In this document: in pieces, positions 8,373-14,612 of the stretch | Layout of the letters: each line of letters starts with the position of its first letter | Position numbering within the stretch: position 1 is the stretch's first letter | Source of the DNA: a virus | DNA length: 22,583 nt | Reading direction: 5' to 3' (one strand) | IMG/VR virus record: IMGVR_UViG_3300047388_000142 | Coordinates: 1 to 22,583 of that record | The notes under the pieces: generated by a model | Databases searched by the model: none | Told to the model about the DNA's origin: nothing | Seen by the model: the letters and a program-made list of their open reading frames with translations, nothing else | Made by a program: the position numbers and the translations under genes

Positions 8373-8959
8373 TATGATGCCGAGTAAACCTCTGTGACCG
8401 CAGGGCCGAATGGCGGGTTTGAACCTGTGCCTGCCCCGCCCGCCCCATACCAAAGGGTGCCTTGATTCGCATTCCATGACTGGAAGTTTGGCGTGAAAGT
8501 GTATGAGTTTCCCGGCGTCAAGCCCGTGTAGACCTGAGAGAAATTGAGCCGGACTTGAGGCGATATGACAGTCCCTGTTGATCCGCTCTGATGCAGAAGT
8601 TGCTCGGTATACCCGATAGCAACGCCAGCCGAGTACATGCTGCAAGAGATGATGCCATCCCCGTTAGCGTTGTTGTACCGAGTTTGCCCCAGGATCGAAC
8701 ATTTCACAAGGACATTGCCCGATGGTGGCGCGATGAAAGTCACGGCCAGACCTGTTACCGGGATGACCGCACTCGCAGTACCCAGGTTGATAGATATTCC
8801 TGATGATGTCAGTTGCGTGTATGCAATCAACGTCCCTACTGGCGGTGCAGGAGCAGGGATATTGTCAACGTCCGTAGCAAGATTTTTGATGTCCTGCTGG
8901 ACGTTTGGCGGGTCAGTTAGCTCTGGATACCTCAGAGCATATTTCGTAGTTGTTCCCAT
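8372..8959 (-). CDS. minor structural / fibre protein with beta-sandwich head
   Basis: A 195-aa protein. The first 32 residues contain the motif LRYPELTDPPNVQQDIKNLA and a following DVDNI, a common N-terminal attachment segment of fibre-like proteins in phages of Actinobacteria. A short Pro-rich linker (IPAPAPPVG) leads to a beta-rich domain (residues 45-195) with alternating strands (VTFIAPPSGNVLVKCSILG), the look of a C1q/TNF-like or jelly-roll fibre head. Ribosome site GGGGTGA with spacer AATT precedes ATG 8959. It is probably displayed on the virion, on head or tail. Confidence 0.55.
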   Translation of the reverse strand: MGTTTKYALRYPELTDPPNVQQDIKNLATDVDNIPAPAPPVGTLIAYTQLTSSGISINLGTASAVIPVTGLAVTFIAPPSGNVLVKCSILGQTRYNNANGDGIISCSMYSAGVAIGYTEQLLHQSGSTGTVISPQVRLNFSQVYTGLTPGNSYTFTPNFQSWNANQGTLWYGAGGAGTGSNPPFGPAVTEVYSAS

Positions 8960-8978
8960 AATTTCACCCCAAAGAGAT

Positions 8979-9016
8979 TACGGGGGATCCATCTGCGGTA
9001 GATGAAATCCCCCGTA
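8979..9016 (-). terminator. hairpin between structural genes, possible attenuator
   Basis: A 10-bp perfect stem (TACGGGGGAT with ATCCCCCGTA) encloses a second 5-bp stem (CATCT with AGATG) and a 5-base loop. It begins 3 bases after the stop of the 9020-9703 gene. In the direction of transcription it is followed by AATCTCTTTG, only a weak T-tract, so it is more likely a leaky terminator or mRNA-stabilising hairpin. The T-run on its other side belongs to the stop-codon end of the upstream gene. Confidence 0.5.
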
Positions 9017-9019
9017 TTT

Positions 9020-9703
9020 TTACGAGAACGTGATCTGGGCGGTCAGCGTCCATGTCCCGGAGGATTTCGTACCGAGTGCCGCAACCTTGCGATTCAGGTT
9101 CGTCGTACCGACCGTGAACCCTGCACCGGACGCCGTTGTCGCACCGGCCGAGATCGACCACTCACCCCAGACCTGGTTCGCTTCCGCGCCTGTGAAATCC
9201 GACTGAAAACTGACCGTCTGATTGGAGCGCGATGGGTATGTCGCGTTCATCGCCTTGTAGAAGCCGCCAGCCTGAAGATCCGTCTGTGTCGCGGCCTCTG
9301 CCGTAGCCGAAGTACCGACGCCTGTAAATGCGTTGGCGTTCGACCACGGGTTTCCAGCCGTCTGGTTGGTCAGGACGGTGGCGATCATCGTCATGTCCAT
9401 CAACCGCTGGATGCCCTCGTTGAGAAGCAGGTTCCCGTGAATTTCCTCGAGAATTTCAGCTTCTCCGACAAGCTCGCGTAGAACCAAGCTTGGAATTCCC
9501 TCGTGAATCGGCATCATTCTCGGCACGAGCAATTTCCGTACCGGAGTGATGATCTCACGAAGCTCTGCCGGGACGTGTGAAATCCCTTGATGATCGAGCT
9601 TCTTTGCTGCGAAGTCACACGCTTCCTCGCTCCACTTCTCGCAGAGCCAGGTTGTCTCGTGCTTTATCGTGTCAAGCACTCGTGTCACCCCCAACGGCTG
9701 CAT
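9020..9703 (-). CDS. phage structural protein with C-terminal LNR/GTK domain
   Basis: A 227-aa protein from ATG 9703. An N-terminal helical part (residues 1-85) is followed by GNLLLNEGIQRLMDMTM, then a beta-rich domain with AFTGVGTS, QTDLQAGGFYKAMNATYP, EANQVWGEWSIS and LNRKVAALGTKSSGTWTLTA. This C-terminal pattern recurs in minor structural proteins of many phages with no firm function. The ATG at 9703 lies 32 bases inside the upstream gene and lacks a ribosome site. A GTG at 9679 has GGGGGTGA just before it and overlaps the upstream stop by 8 bases, so it may be the true start (219 aa). Confidence 0.6.
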   Translation of the reverse strand: MQPLGVTRVLDTIKHETTWLCEKWSEEACDFAAKKLDHQGISHVPAELREIITPVRKLLVPRMMPIHEGIPSLVLRELVGEAEILEEIHGNLLLNEGIQRLMDMTMIATVLTNQTAGNPWSNANAFTGVGTSATAEAATQTDLQAGGFYKAMNATYPSRSNQTVSFQSDFTGAEANQVWGEWSISAGATTASGAGFTVGTTNLNRKVAALGTKSSGTWTLTAQITFS

Positions 9704-10034
9704 CGCCAGAAGTAACCGGCGTGTAATCCAGGTCGGCCACCGCCTGTAGCTCCGGTGGAATGTCCTCCCCTGCCTCCGTCATCTGCGCGACAACTTCCTG
9801 GGCGCTCGCCACGACAGATGAAATTGTCGGCATGTTTGGACTGGGGATGATGTTCTGCGGGTTGATGTCGTCGTCCATGCCGCCGAGTGCCCCGCCACTG
9901 ACGAGTGTTGCGATATCTTCGGCCGTCTGATTCGCTGCGTCCAGATCGTCCTCTGAAATCTCCTCGCCAGGTGCGAAGTTTTTCTCGATCACCGGCAGGT
10001 TGATATACGTCAGAGCCTTGTACGGCCCAGCCAT
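9672..10034 (-). CDS. conserved head-region protein, unknown function
   Basis: A 120-aa protein; ATG 10034 has a good ribosome site (GGGAGG with spacer AACAG). The N-terminal half has the pattern FAPGEEISEDDLDAANQTAE followed by DIATLVSGGAL, a short beta then helix 'G-E-E-I-x-x-x-D-L' module common in small phage head proteins encoded next to the capsid gene. The C-terminal half is acidic and probably flexible (EAGEDIPPELQAVADLDYTP). It directly follows the capsid gene after a 70-base spacer that holds a hairpin. No function can be assigned. Confidence 0.55.
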   Translation of the reverse strand: MAGPYKALTYINLPVIEKNFAPGEEISEDDLDAANQTAEDIATLVSGGALGGMDDDINPQNIIPSPNMPTISSVVASAQEVVAQMTEAGEDIPPELQAVADLDYTPVTSGDAAVGGDTSA

Positions 10035-10051
10035 CTGTTCCTCCCTTCGGT

Positions 10052-10090
10052 AAATTTCAGAGGGGCATGGCGAGTGCCCCCCTGAAATTT
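10052..10090 (-). repeat. inverted repeat after the major capsid gene
   Basis: A 16-bp stem with one mismatch (AAATTTCAGAGGGGCA at 10052-10067 with TGCCCCCCTGAAATTT at 10075-10090) and a 7-base loop, in the 70-base spacer between the capsid stop and the next gene. No T-tract follows in the transcribed direction. Overlapping it is a 19-bp direct repeat, AAATTTCAGAGGGGCATGG at 10052 and the same with one change (G to C) at 10085, a 33-base period. The element could protect capsid mRNA or partly terminate transcription, so that capsid is made in excess. Confidence 0.6.
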
Positions 10091-10104
10091 CAGAGCGGCA
10101 TGGA

Positions 10105-11298
10105 TCATGTGCTTGATGTTGCCAGCGTGACTTCTTCGACCGAATTCGGGATATCGAGGTAGAGGCCACGACGAACGCGAGCGACTTGCTGCCCCTCGAT
10201 GAGCCGTGAAATATCGGCAGGCCCGATGTCGATGCGAAGATCGTGGTGGACAAGCTCCTTCATGCGGAAATTTGGCATGATGAAATAGCACTTGCCCGCC
10301 GTGACGCCGGGGTACACGTACGACTTGACGCCGTTCGTGACCGTTGCGCCGTTGTAGTAGATGATGCCGGTGAGCGGAACGCGCCGAAGCGGGTTGCCCT
10401 GGGCATCGATGACCGGGGTGAGCAGAGCGTCCTCGATCTGAAAACGATCTGCCTCGTTCGCGAGGATCCAGGACGGGACACGCTGCGGAACTGCAACCGC
10501 CGCATGCCGGTACGCCTGTTGAAAACCAACAAGCGTGTTCGCCTGGAGCGAGCCGTTGCCAGCCACCGCCGCCGTCTTGTTCCCCGCCGCGTAGGTGTAC
10601 GCGATGATCGGAGACAGGTGAAGGTGATTCAGAAGGTAATTGTACGCCCTCCCGAAGGCACGGCTGTTCATCGAGATCTCGTACGAGCGGTCGTACTCGA
10701 TCATGTCCTCTGTCCACTCGAAACCAGCGGCATACGTGGAGATCGGGACGAAGCTCGGGACTCCAGCCTTCGCGAGCGAGCCGAAGATGATTTCCCCTGC
10801 CTCGAATTTCTCCATGAAAACGACGTTGGCGTCGAAGATGACATCCCCGCCGATCTGCACCGACCCGCCGGGGAACGGCCCATTTACACGCTCGTACAGA
10901 GACGTGTAGAGCACCGGCACCTGAGCAAGGCCCACATCGATATCGATGCGCACCTTGGTCAGGAGATCCATCGCCCCGTCGGACGTGGTGATCATCTCTG
11001 AGACGGGCTGAAGAAGATCGATCTCCAGCGCGTCCTTGAGAAATTCATCCGACTGGGTTTCCATCTCGGAAGCCGAGACGAGTTGCACCGAGGCGATTTC
11101 ACCAACCATCCGGCTCGGTGTCCAGCGGCGATGCGTGAGATCGGCGAAATTCGCCGACTCGGATGGTGACTGAGCGCCCGACAACGGGCCGAAGCGCCCA
11201 TCGTGCCCGATGAACATGCGACCGTTCTCCCGCCGCGTGATCTTGTCGATGGTCAGCGCGTCAGGAATCAGGACGGACGACTGATTTCCTTTTGCCAT
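10105..11298 (-). CDS. major capsid protein (HK97-fold type)
   Basis: A 397-aa protein of normal length for a phage major capsid protein, in the expected place after the decoration gene. The start ATG 11298 has a very strong ribosome site (GGAGGGAGGAAATTC). Residues 1-45 form a Gly/Ser-rich arm; then come helical and strand segments typical of the peripheral and axial domains: DLLTKVRIDIDVGLAQVPVL, an E-loop-like PGGSVQIGGDVIFDA, DMIEYDRSYEISMNSRAFGR near the spine-helix region, and a late HHDLRIDIGPADISRLIEGQ. The family is inferred from length, composition, strength of expression signals and synteny rather than a single motif. It would form the icosahedral shell after cleavage or maturation by the protease encoded nearby. 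Confidence 0.82.
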   Translation of the reverse strand: MAKGNQSSVLIPDALTIDKITRRENGRMFIGHDGRFGPLSGAQSPSESANFADLTHRRWTPSRMVGEIASVQLVSASEMETQSDEFLKDALEIDLLQPVSEMITTSDGAMDLLTKVRIDIDVGLAQVPVLYTSLYERVNGPFPGGSVQIGGDVIFDANVVFMEKFEAGEIIFGSLAKAGVPSFVPISTYAAGFEWTEDMIEYDRSYEISMNSRAFGRAYNYLLNHLHLSPIIAYTYAAGNKTAAVAGNGSLQANTLVGFQQAYRHAAVAVPQRVPSWILANEADRFQIEDALLTPVIDAQGNPLRRVPLTGIIYYNGATVTNGVKSYVYPGVTAGKCYFIMPNFRMKELVHHDLRIDIGPADISRLIEGQQVARVRRGLYLDIPNSVEEVTLATSST

Positions 11299-11316
11299 GA
11301 ATTTCCTCCCTCCTGA

Positions 11317-11685
11317 TTACCCGATGTTGAGGGCACGAACTGCGGCGTACCCGTTGGCGTCTTTCACTTCTTCGACCTTCGCACAGGCTGCGCCTGTCGG
11401 CGTCACGGTAATGTCCGTGTCGCCACGCTTGAAGCCTGCCCCGGCCGTCCAGAAAAGCGGATCCCCGATTGCGGGAGCCGCCCCTGCCGGAAGCTTCACG
11501 TACCAGATCCGATCCGGGGCAATTTCCATGTCCATCACGCGGAGCGTGTCGCTCGCGCCGATGGTCTTCAGGGCGAATCCCGTCCACCCGTTGATGCGGT
11601 AGAGATCGCCCTTGACGATGGCCTGAGCCGCAGGAACGGTAACGCCGTTCTGCGTTGCCCGACCGTCATGCTTCAACTGACCCAT
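11317..11685 (-). CDS. capsid decoration protein, DUF2190-like
   Basis: A 122-aa protein from ATG 11685, with AGGAG 7 bases upstream. The N-terminal pattern NGVTVPAAQAIVKGDLYRIN, then WTGFAL, matches small head-decoration proteins of the DUF2190 type ('a.a.v.kGdlv.v.gw.Gva'), which bind the outside of the capsid and stabilise it. Later strands (GDPLFWTAGAGFKRG, DITVTPTGAACAKVEEV) fit a compact beta barrel. It lies 18 bases upstream of the major capsid gene, the usual neighbour. The frame stays open far upstream, but the start is set by the ribosome site and by the overlapping real gene there. Confidence 0.65.
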   Translation of the reverse strand: MGQLKHDGRATQNGVTVPAAQAIVKGDLYRINGWTGFALKTIGASDTLRVMDMEIAPDRIWYVKLPAGAAPAIGDPLFWTAGAGFKRGDTDITVTPTGAACAKVEEVKDANGYAAVRALNIG

Positions 11686-11731
11686 CTCCCAACTCCTTCC
11701 TTGCTCATCAAAGAATGTTTTCAGGATTTCA

Positions 11732-12331
11732 CTACTGCGCTGCGTCGTCCTCCTCCAGGGCCGCAACGATGTCGGCCTTGGTTGCGCCCGAAGGAATGTC
11801 CAGGCCACGATTTTCAGCCTCGGTCGTGAGATCGGCCTTCGTCTGCTCGTCGTAGCTCGTGGCAGTGTCGCCGGACGTGTCCTCGCCCTTGAGATCGCTC
11901 TCCAGGTCGGAACCGCTGGACGTGCCGGGGAAGCTCTGGCCGACGTTCTCGGCTGAAATCGTGCCCTCGTAGCCCTTCCCGTACTCCTCGTCGATCCGTG
12001 CAGGATGATCCTCGGGAAGTGACTCGGGATTGAACGGGTGCTGATCGAGCGGAAGTAGCCGACCCGCCGATGTAATTGCGGCCGGTGAGCCGTAACCTGG
12101 CGGGCCGACAACGACGGGCTGCATGTCCATGCTCTGCTCCTCCTCGCTCATGCCTGCGACCTTGAGAGCGGACTGGGGAGTCTCGACTAGCTCCTCCGGA
12201 TCCGGGTTCTCCTCATCAAGCCACGAGCCGTCTGAAATTGCCTCGTCCTGGGGCTGGATTTCCGCGTCTTCCTCGACAAGCCCAGCCTCGGCACGAGATG
12301 CCGGGTTCTTCTTTTGTGGCGTTGTAGCCAT
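11732..12331 (-). CDS. acidic protein with C-terminal HeH/LEM-like domain
   Basis: A 199-aa, very acidic, low-complexity protein; ATG 12331 follows GGGAGGAGG with spacer AAA. Residues 1-160 are rich in Glu, Asp, Ser and Pro and are probably disordered. Residues 162-195 (EQTKADLTTEAENRGLDIPS, then GATKADIVAALEEDD) form the 'tKadL...A..rGldi.sgatKadiv.al' pattern of HeH/LEM or SAP-type helix-extended-helix domains. These domains occur at the ends of many phage head proteins and often contact DNA or protein. It lies between the scaffold/protease and the decoration gene. A head-assembly role is likely; the exact one is unknown. Confidence 0.6.
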   Translation of the reverse strand: MATTPQKKNPASRAEAGLVEEDAEIQPQDEAISDGSWLDEENPDPEELVETPQSALKVAGMSEEEQSMDMQPVVVGPPGYGSPAAITSAGRLLPLDQHPFNPESLPEDHPARIDEEYGKGYEGTISAENVGQSFPGTSSGSDLESDLKGEDTSGDTATSYDEQTKADLTTEAENRGLDIPSGATKADIVAALEEDDAAQ

Positions 12332-12342
12332 TTTCCTCCTCC

Positions 12343-13500
12343 CTACCTTGCAGAGCGGACGCGAATCCGCGATGTCACGAGTCCGGGCTTCAACTCGCGC
12401 TGGCCACCGCGACCGTGCTCGGTGCTCGGAGGCGAAACAGGAGTGCCTTCCATCTCCGAAACCTGAGCCTTGATCGCGGGATCGGTGTCAATGAAATTGT
12501 TGACCATTTCACTGACGACCTTCAGATCCTTGTCGTCGTCGCCCGACGCCTGGAAGCTGCGGAGATCTTCCTGCTCGGACACGATGAGCCGCTTGACGAG
12601 CGAGCGGGTTCCCTCGTCCTTGAATTTCTTGACGAGAACCGACTCCAGAAGCGTGTCGCGCACGGTCTTGCCCGCGTCACGAATCGACTCCAGCGCCTTG
12701 GAGAGCACGGTCACATCGTCTGTGTCGTCTTTCAGTCCCAGCATCCTGCGAAATTCCGGGATCAGATCGAGCGACGGCTTGACAGTCGATGCGTCCGTCT
12801 CCATCTCGGAAACCTTCGTTTCGAGAGGAGTCTTCACGGCCGTCTCGATGGTGACAACGAGATTCGGATTGTGCGCCCGAAGCTCGTTTTCACTGAGAGC
12901 GGCAATTTCCTCTGGCTTCAAGTCGTTTCCTCCTTCCATTTCACTCGTGAGCGAACCGACAAGGCGAGCGTTCATCCCGGCAGAGCGCGGGCGGGCCAGA
13001 TCGATGGACTCGATGATGAACTGCTTGATTTTCACACCCTGCTCGAAACGCTCCTGGGAAACCTTCCCTCTCCAGGAAACGTTTTTCACAAGCCCACGGC
13101 CAAGGTAATCCCTGCCCTTGGTTCCAGGAAGGACGTACGCCTTGACCGCGAGCTTTGCCTTGTCACCGACCTGGGAGAGCTTCGCACCAAGCCACTGAAG
13201 CTGAATTTCAGGGAAGACGTACGGATCGTCTTCTTCCTTGATGTGCCCCATGTAGCCGACAATCGGCTCTCCGCTCGCTGCCGAATTCATCTCGGCGGCT
13301 ACATCCGTGAAAAGCTCTGGCCCCCAGAAGCGCTTGCTCTTGCTCCAGCCGGACTCGATCACGAATGTTGCGAAACGTGGATCATCGTCGCCCTCGGTGA
13401 CACGGGCGAGGATTTCAGGTGAAATCCGGACGACGGCATTCGGATCGGTCGTCATCTCGACGAACGTCTCGAATACCTCGGTAATTAGATCGTCGTCCAT
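12343..13500 (-). CDS. prohead protease fused to scaffold, putative
   Basis: A 385-aa protein. Residues 40-185 resemble a capsid-maturation protease: EPIVGYMGHIKEED (candidate catalytic His86), LGRGLVKNVSWRGKVSQ (candidate Ser142), and ESIDLARPRSAGM, like the 'eiSl...PA' strand of such proteases. Residues 190-385 are charged and helical (PEFRRMLGLKDDTDD, SVLVKKFKDEGTRSLVKRLI), as in scaffold domains. A 'SEM' tripeptide recurs at least four times and might mark cleavage sites. The ATG at 13500 has only a weak ribosome site (TAGGT). The usual portal, protease, capsid order is kept. Catalytic residues are proposals from local pattern only. Confidence 0.6.
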   Translation of the reverse strand: MDDDLITEVFETFVEMTTDPNAVVRISPEILARVTEGDDDPRFATFVIESGWSKSKRFWGPELFTDVAAEMNSAASGEPIVGYMGHIKEEDDPYVFPEIQLQWLGAKLSQVGDKAKLAVKAYVLPGTKGRDYLGRGLVKNVSWRGKVSQERFEQGVKIKQFIIESIDLARPRSAGMNARLVGSLTSEMEGGNDLKPEEIAALSENELRAHNPNLVVTIETAVKTPLETKVSEMETDASTVKPSLDLIPEFRRMLGLKDDTDDVTVLSKALESIRDAGKTVRDTLLESVLVKKFKDEGTRSLVKRLIVSEQEDLRSFQASGDDDKDLKVVSEMVNNFIDTDPAIKAQVSEMEGTPVSPPSTEHGRGGQRELKPGLVTSRIRVRSAR

Positions 13501-13503
13501 GAC

Positions 13504-13893
13504 CTACGTGAACTGCTTGCGCTTGAGCGTCTTGCCGCCGGTCTGCATCTGATTGCTGTACGGAATTACCTTCTGATGCCCGGAGGTAGCCCCCTTCGGC
13601 GGCTGCGGGGTTCCATCGAGCTTCGTGACCGCGCCCGGAGCCTTCGACGGGTCGTAGCGCGGATTGGCGTTGTTCGTGAATTGATCCATAACGGGTGAAA
13701 ACAACGCCGGGGCAGGAGTCGCCGGGTTCTGCGGATCCGTCACGACATGCTTCCGCTGCACAGACGCCTTGGATTTCACGGTCTTCCGAGTCAACTGTGA
13801 CTCATCGTGAAAACTCCCCGCCTTCTGGTTCGCCGTCGCACCCTTCGGCGTCGTCTTGCTCTGCGGGTTGAACGCTCTCTTGATTTGAACCAT
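13504..13893 (-). CDS. basic, probably disordered head protein, unknown
   Basis: A 129-aa protein. ATG 13893 has one of the best ribosome sites in the window (AGAGGAGGTAATTG before the ATG). It is rich in Lys, Gln, Thr, Pro and Asn, with basic stretches at both ends (MVQIKRAFNPQSKTTPKG and GGKTLKRKQFT) and no hydrophobic core, so it is likely unstructured. It lies 3 bases upstream of the protease/scaffold gene and just after the five tiny basic genes, and may work with them. I do not recognise it. Confidence 0.6.
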   Translation of the reverse strand: MVQIKRAFNPQSKTTPKGATANQKAGSFHDESQLTRKTVKSKASVQRKHVVTDPQNPATPAPALFSPVMDQFTNNANPRYDPSKAPGAVTKLDGTPQPPKGATSGHQKVIPYSNQMQTGGKTLKRKQFT

Positions 13894-13907
13894 CAATTAC
13901 CTCCTCT

Positions 13908-14009
13908 CTACTTGCGCTTGCGAGTCAAAATCCGATAGACGGATTTCTTCTGGAGAATCTTGCCGGACGGCCGGTTACGGTTGTCCGGGAACATCACGAT
14001 TCTCGCCAT
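13908..14009 (-). CDS. tiny basic protein, 33 aa
   Basis: Starts at ATG 14009 after AGGAGG with spacer AAATTC, the phage's strong ribosome site, and stops at TAG 13910-13908. The peptide begins MARIVMFPDNRN and ends in SVYRILTRKRK; 11 of 33 residues are Lys or Arg and one is acidic. It is the last of five consecutive tiny basic genes after the portal. Its own strong ribosome site argues that it is translated. Function unknown. Confidence 0.6.
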   Translation of the reverse strand: MARIVMFPDNRNRPSGKILQKKSVYRILTRKRK

Positions 14010-14019
14010 GAATTTCCTC

Positions 14020-14169
14020 CTAACCGCGCAGGAGCCGTAGCCCGCGCATTGACGGAATTGCAAATGTGAGAATCGTGCGGCCTGGCGGCGTCAGTCCTGT
14101 CGGCGTAGACGAGATCAACTTGTGCCGTCTCACCAGCGGCGTGATGTTCGTGAATTTCCTGAGTGCCAT
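14020..14169 (-). CDS. tiny basic protein, 49 aa
   Basis: Starts at ATG 14169, overlapping the upstream stop by one base (TGATG), and ends at TAG 14022-14020. Begins MALRKFTNITPLVRRHKLIS and ends SMRGLRLLRG; nine Lys/Arg and no acidic residue. More hydrophobic than its neighbours, with Pro/Thr-rich middle (SSTPTGLTPPGRT). A GGAAGAAAGGGAAG purine stretch precedes the start. Function unknown. Confidence 0.5.
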   Translation of the reverse strand: MALRKFTNITPLVRRHKLISSTPTGLTPPGRTILTFAIPSMRGLRLLRG

Positions 14170-14279
14170 CACTTCCCTTTCTTCCTGGTTCCCTTGGCCG
14201 TCTTTGTGGATTTCTTCTTGCGACCCCCACTCTTGGAAAACGGAGCAGCCTTCTTGCCCTTGAAATTCGAGAGAGGCAT
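14169..14279 (-). CDS. tiny Lys-rich protein, 36 aa
   Basis: Starts at ATG 14279 with AGGAGG 5 bases upstream, overlapping the previous stop by one base (TGATG). Begins MPLSNFKGKKAAPFSKSGG and ends in KGTRKKGK; 14 of 36 residues are Lys/Arg and none is acidic. The composition is like a histone tail or protamine. Function unknown; nucleic-acid binding is inferred from charge. Confidence 0.55.
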   Translation of the reverse strand: MPLSNFKGKKAAPFSKSGGRKKKSTKTAKGTRKKGK

Positions 14280-14476
14280 CACTTCCTCCTTCTGGCTCTT
14301 GCCCGCCTTCTTCTGCCCGCTGCGGCCAGCTTTGCCATTTTCCGTTTTCCGTATTTCTTTCTGCCAGCCGCTGCCGCGATAGCCCGACCTTTCCTGCCAC
14401 CGCCTGCTGCCTTCGCAACGGCACGAAATCTCGCGCCAGATCCGAGCTTCGGTTTTCTTGCTCGCTTCCGTGCCAT
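14279..14476 (-). CDS. protamine-like Arg/Ala/Lys protein, 65 aa
   Basis: Starts at ATG 14476 with AGGAG and an 8-base spacer. 28 of 65 residues are Arg or Lys and none is acidic; the rest is largely Ala and Gly. It begins MARKRARKPKLGSGARFRAV, contains two small repeats of the AAAGR type (AIAAAAGRKK and LAAAGRRRR), and ends in an Arg block (GRRRRARARRRK). This looks like histone H1 tails or viral core proteins that condense DNA. Antisense frames also look open because of the repetitive codons, but the ribosome site and the tandem overlaps support this strand. Confidence 0.65.
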   Translation of the reverse strand: MARKRARKPKLGSGARFRAVAKAAGGGRKGRAIAAAAGRKKYGKRKMAKLAAAGRRRRARARRRK

Positions 14477-14477
14477 T

Positions 14478-14612
14478 TCACTTTCTCCTACGCCTCTTGG
14501 CCCTAGCTGCGGTCATTTTCATCGGGTTCTTTGCTCCACTGCGCTTCTTGAGCTTCGGCTTGCGAATTCCCTTGCGCCTTCCAGTTCTAGGTACGTGCGG
14601 CCGTGTTCTCAT
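14478..14612 (-). CDS. tiny Arg/Lys-rich protein, 44 aa
   Basis: Begins at ATG 14612, overlapping the portal stop by ATGA, and ends at TGA 14480-14478, one base before the next gene. 21 of 44 residues are Lys/Arg and none is acidic: MRTRPHVPRTGRRKGIRK at the start and AARAKRRRRK at the end. Its RKPKL segment also occurs in the 65-aa neighbour, hinting at shared ancestry. Tight coupling to the portal gene means it is probably made with it. Function unknown. Confidence 0.55.
   Translation of the reverse strand: MRTRPHVPRTGRRKGIRKPKLKKRSGAKNPMKMTAARAKRRRRK

Noticed and set aside
12415-13422. Long plus-strand open frame of 335 codons
   Set aside because: It lies antisense to the protease/scaffold gene, has no ribosome site, odd Arg/His/Leu-rich composition, and no plus-strand neighbours. 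It is a codon-bias shadow.
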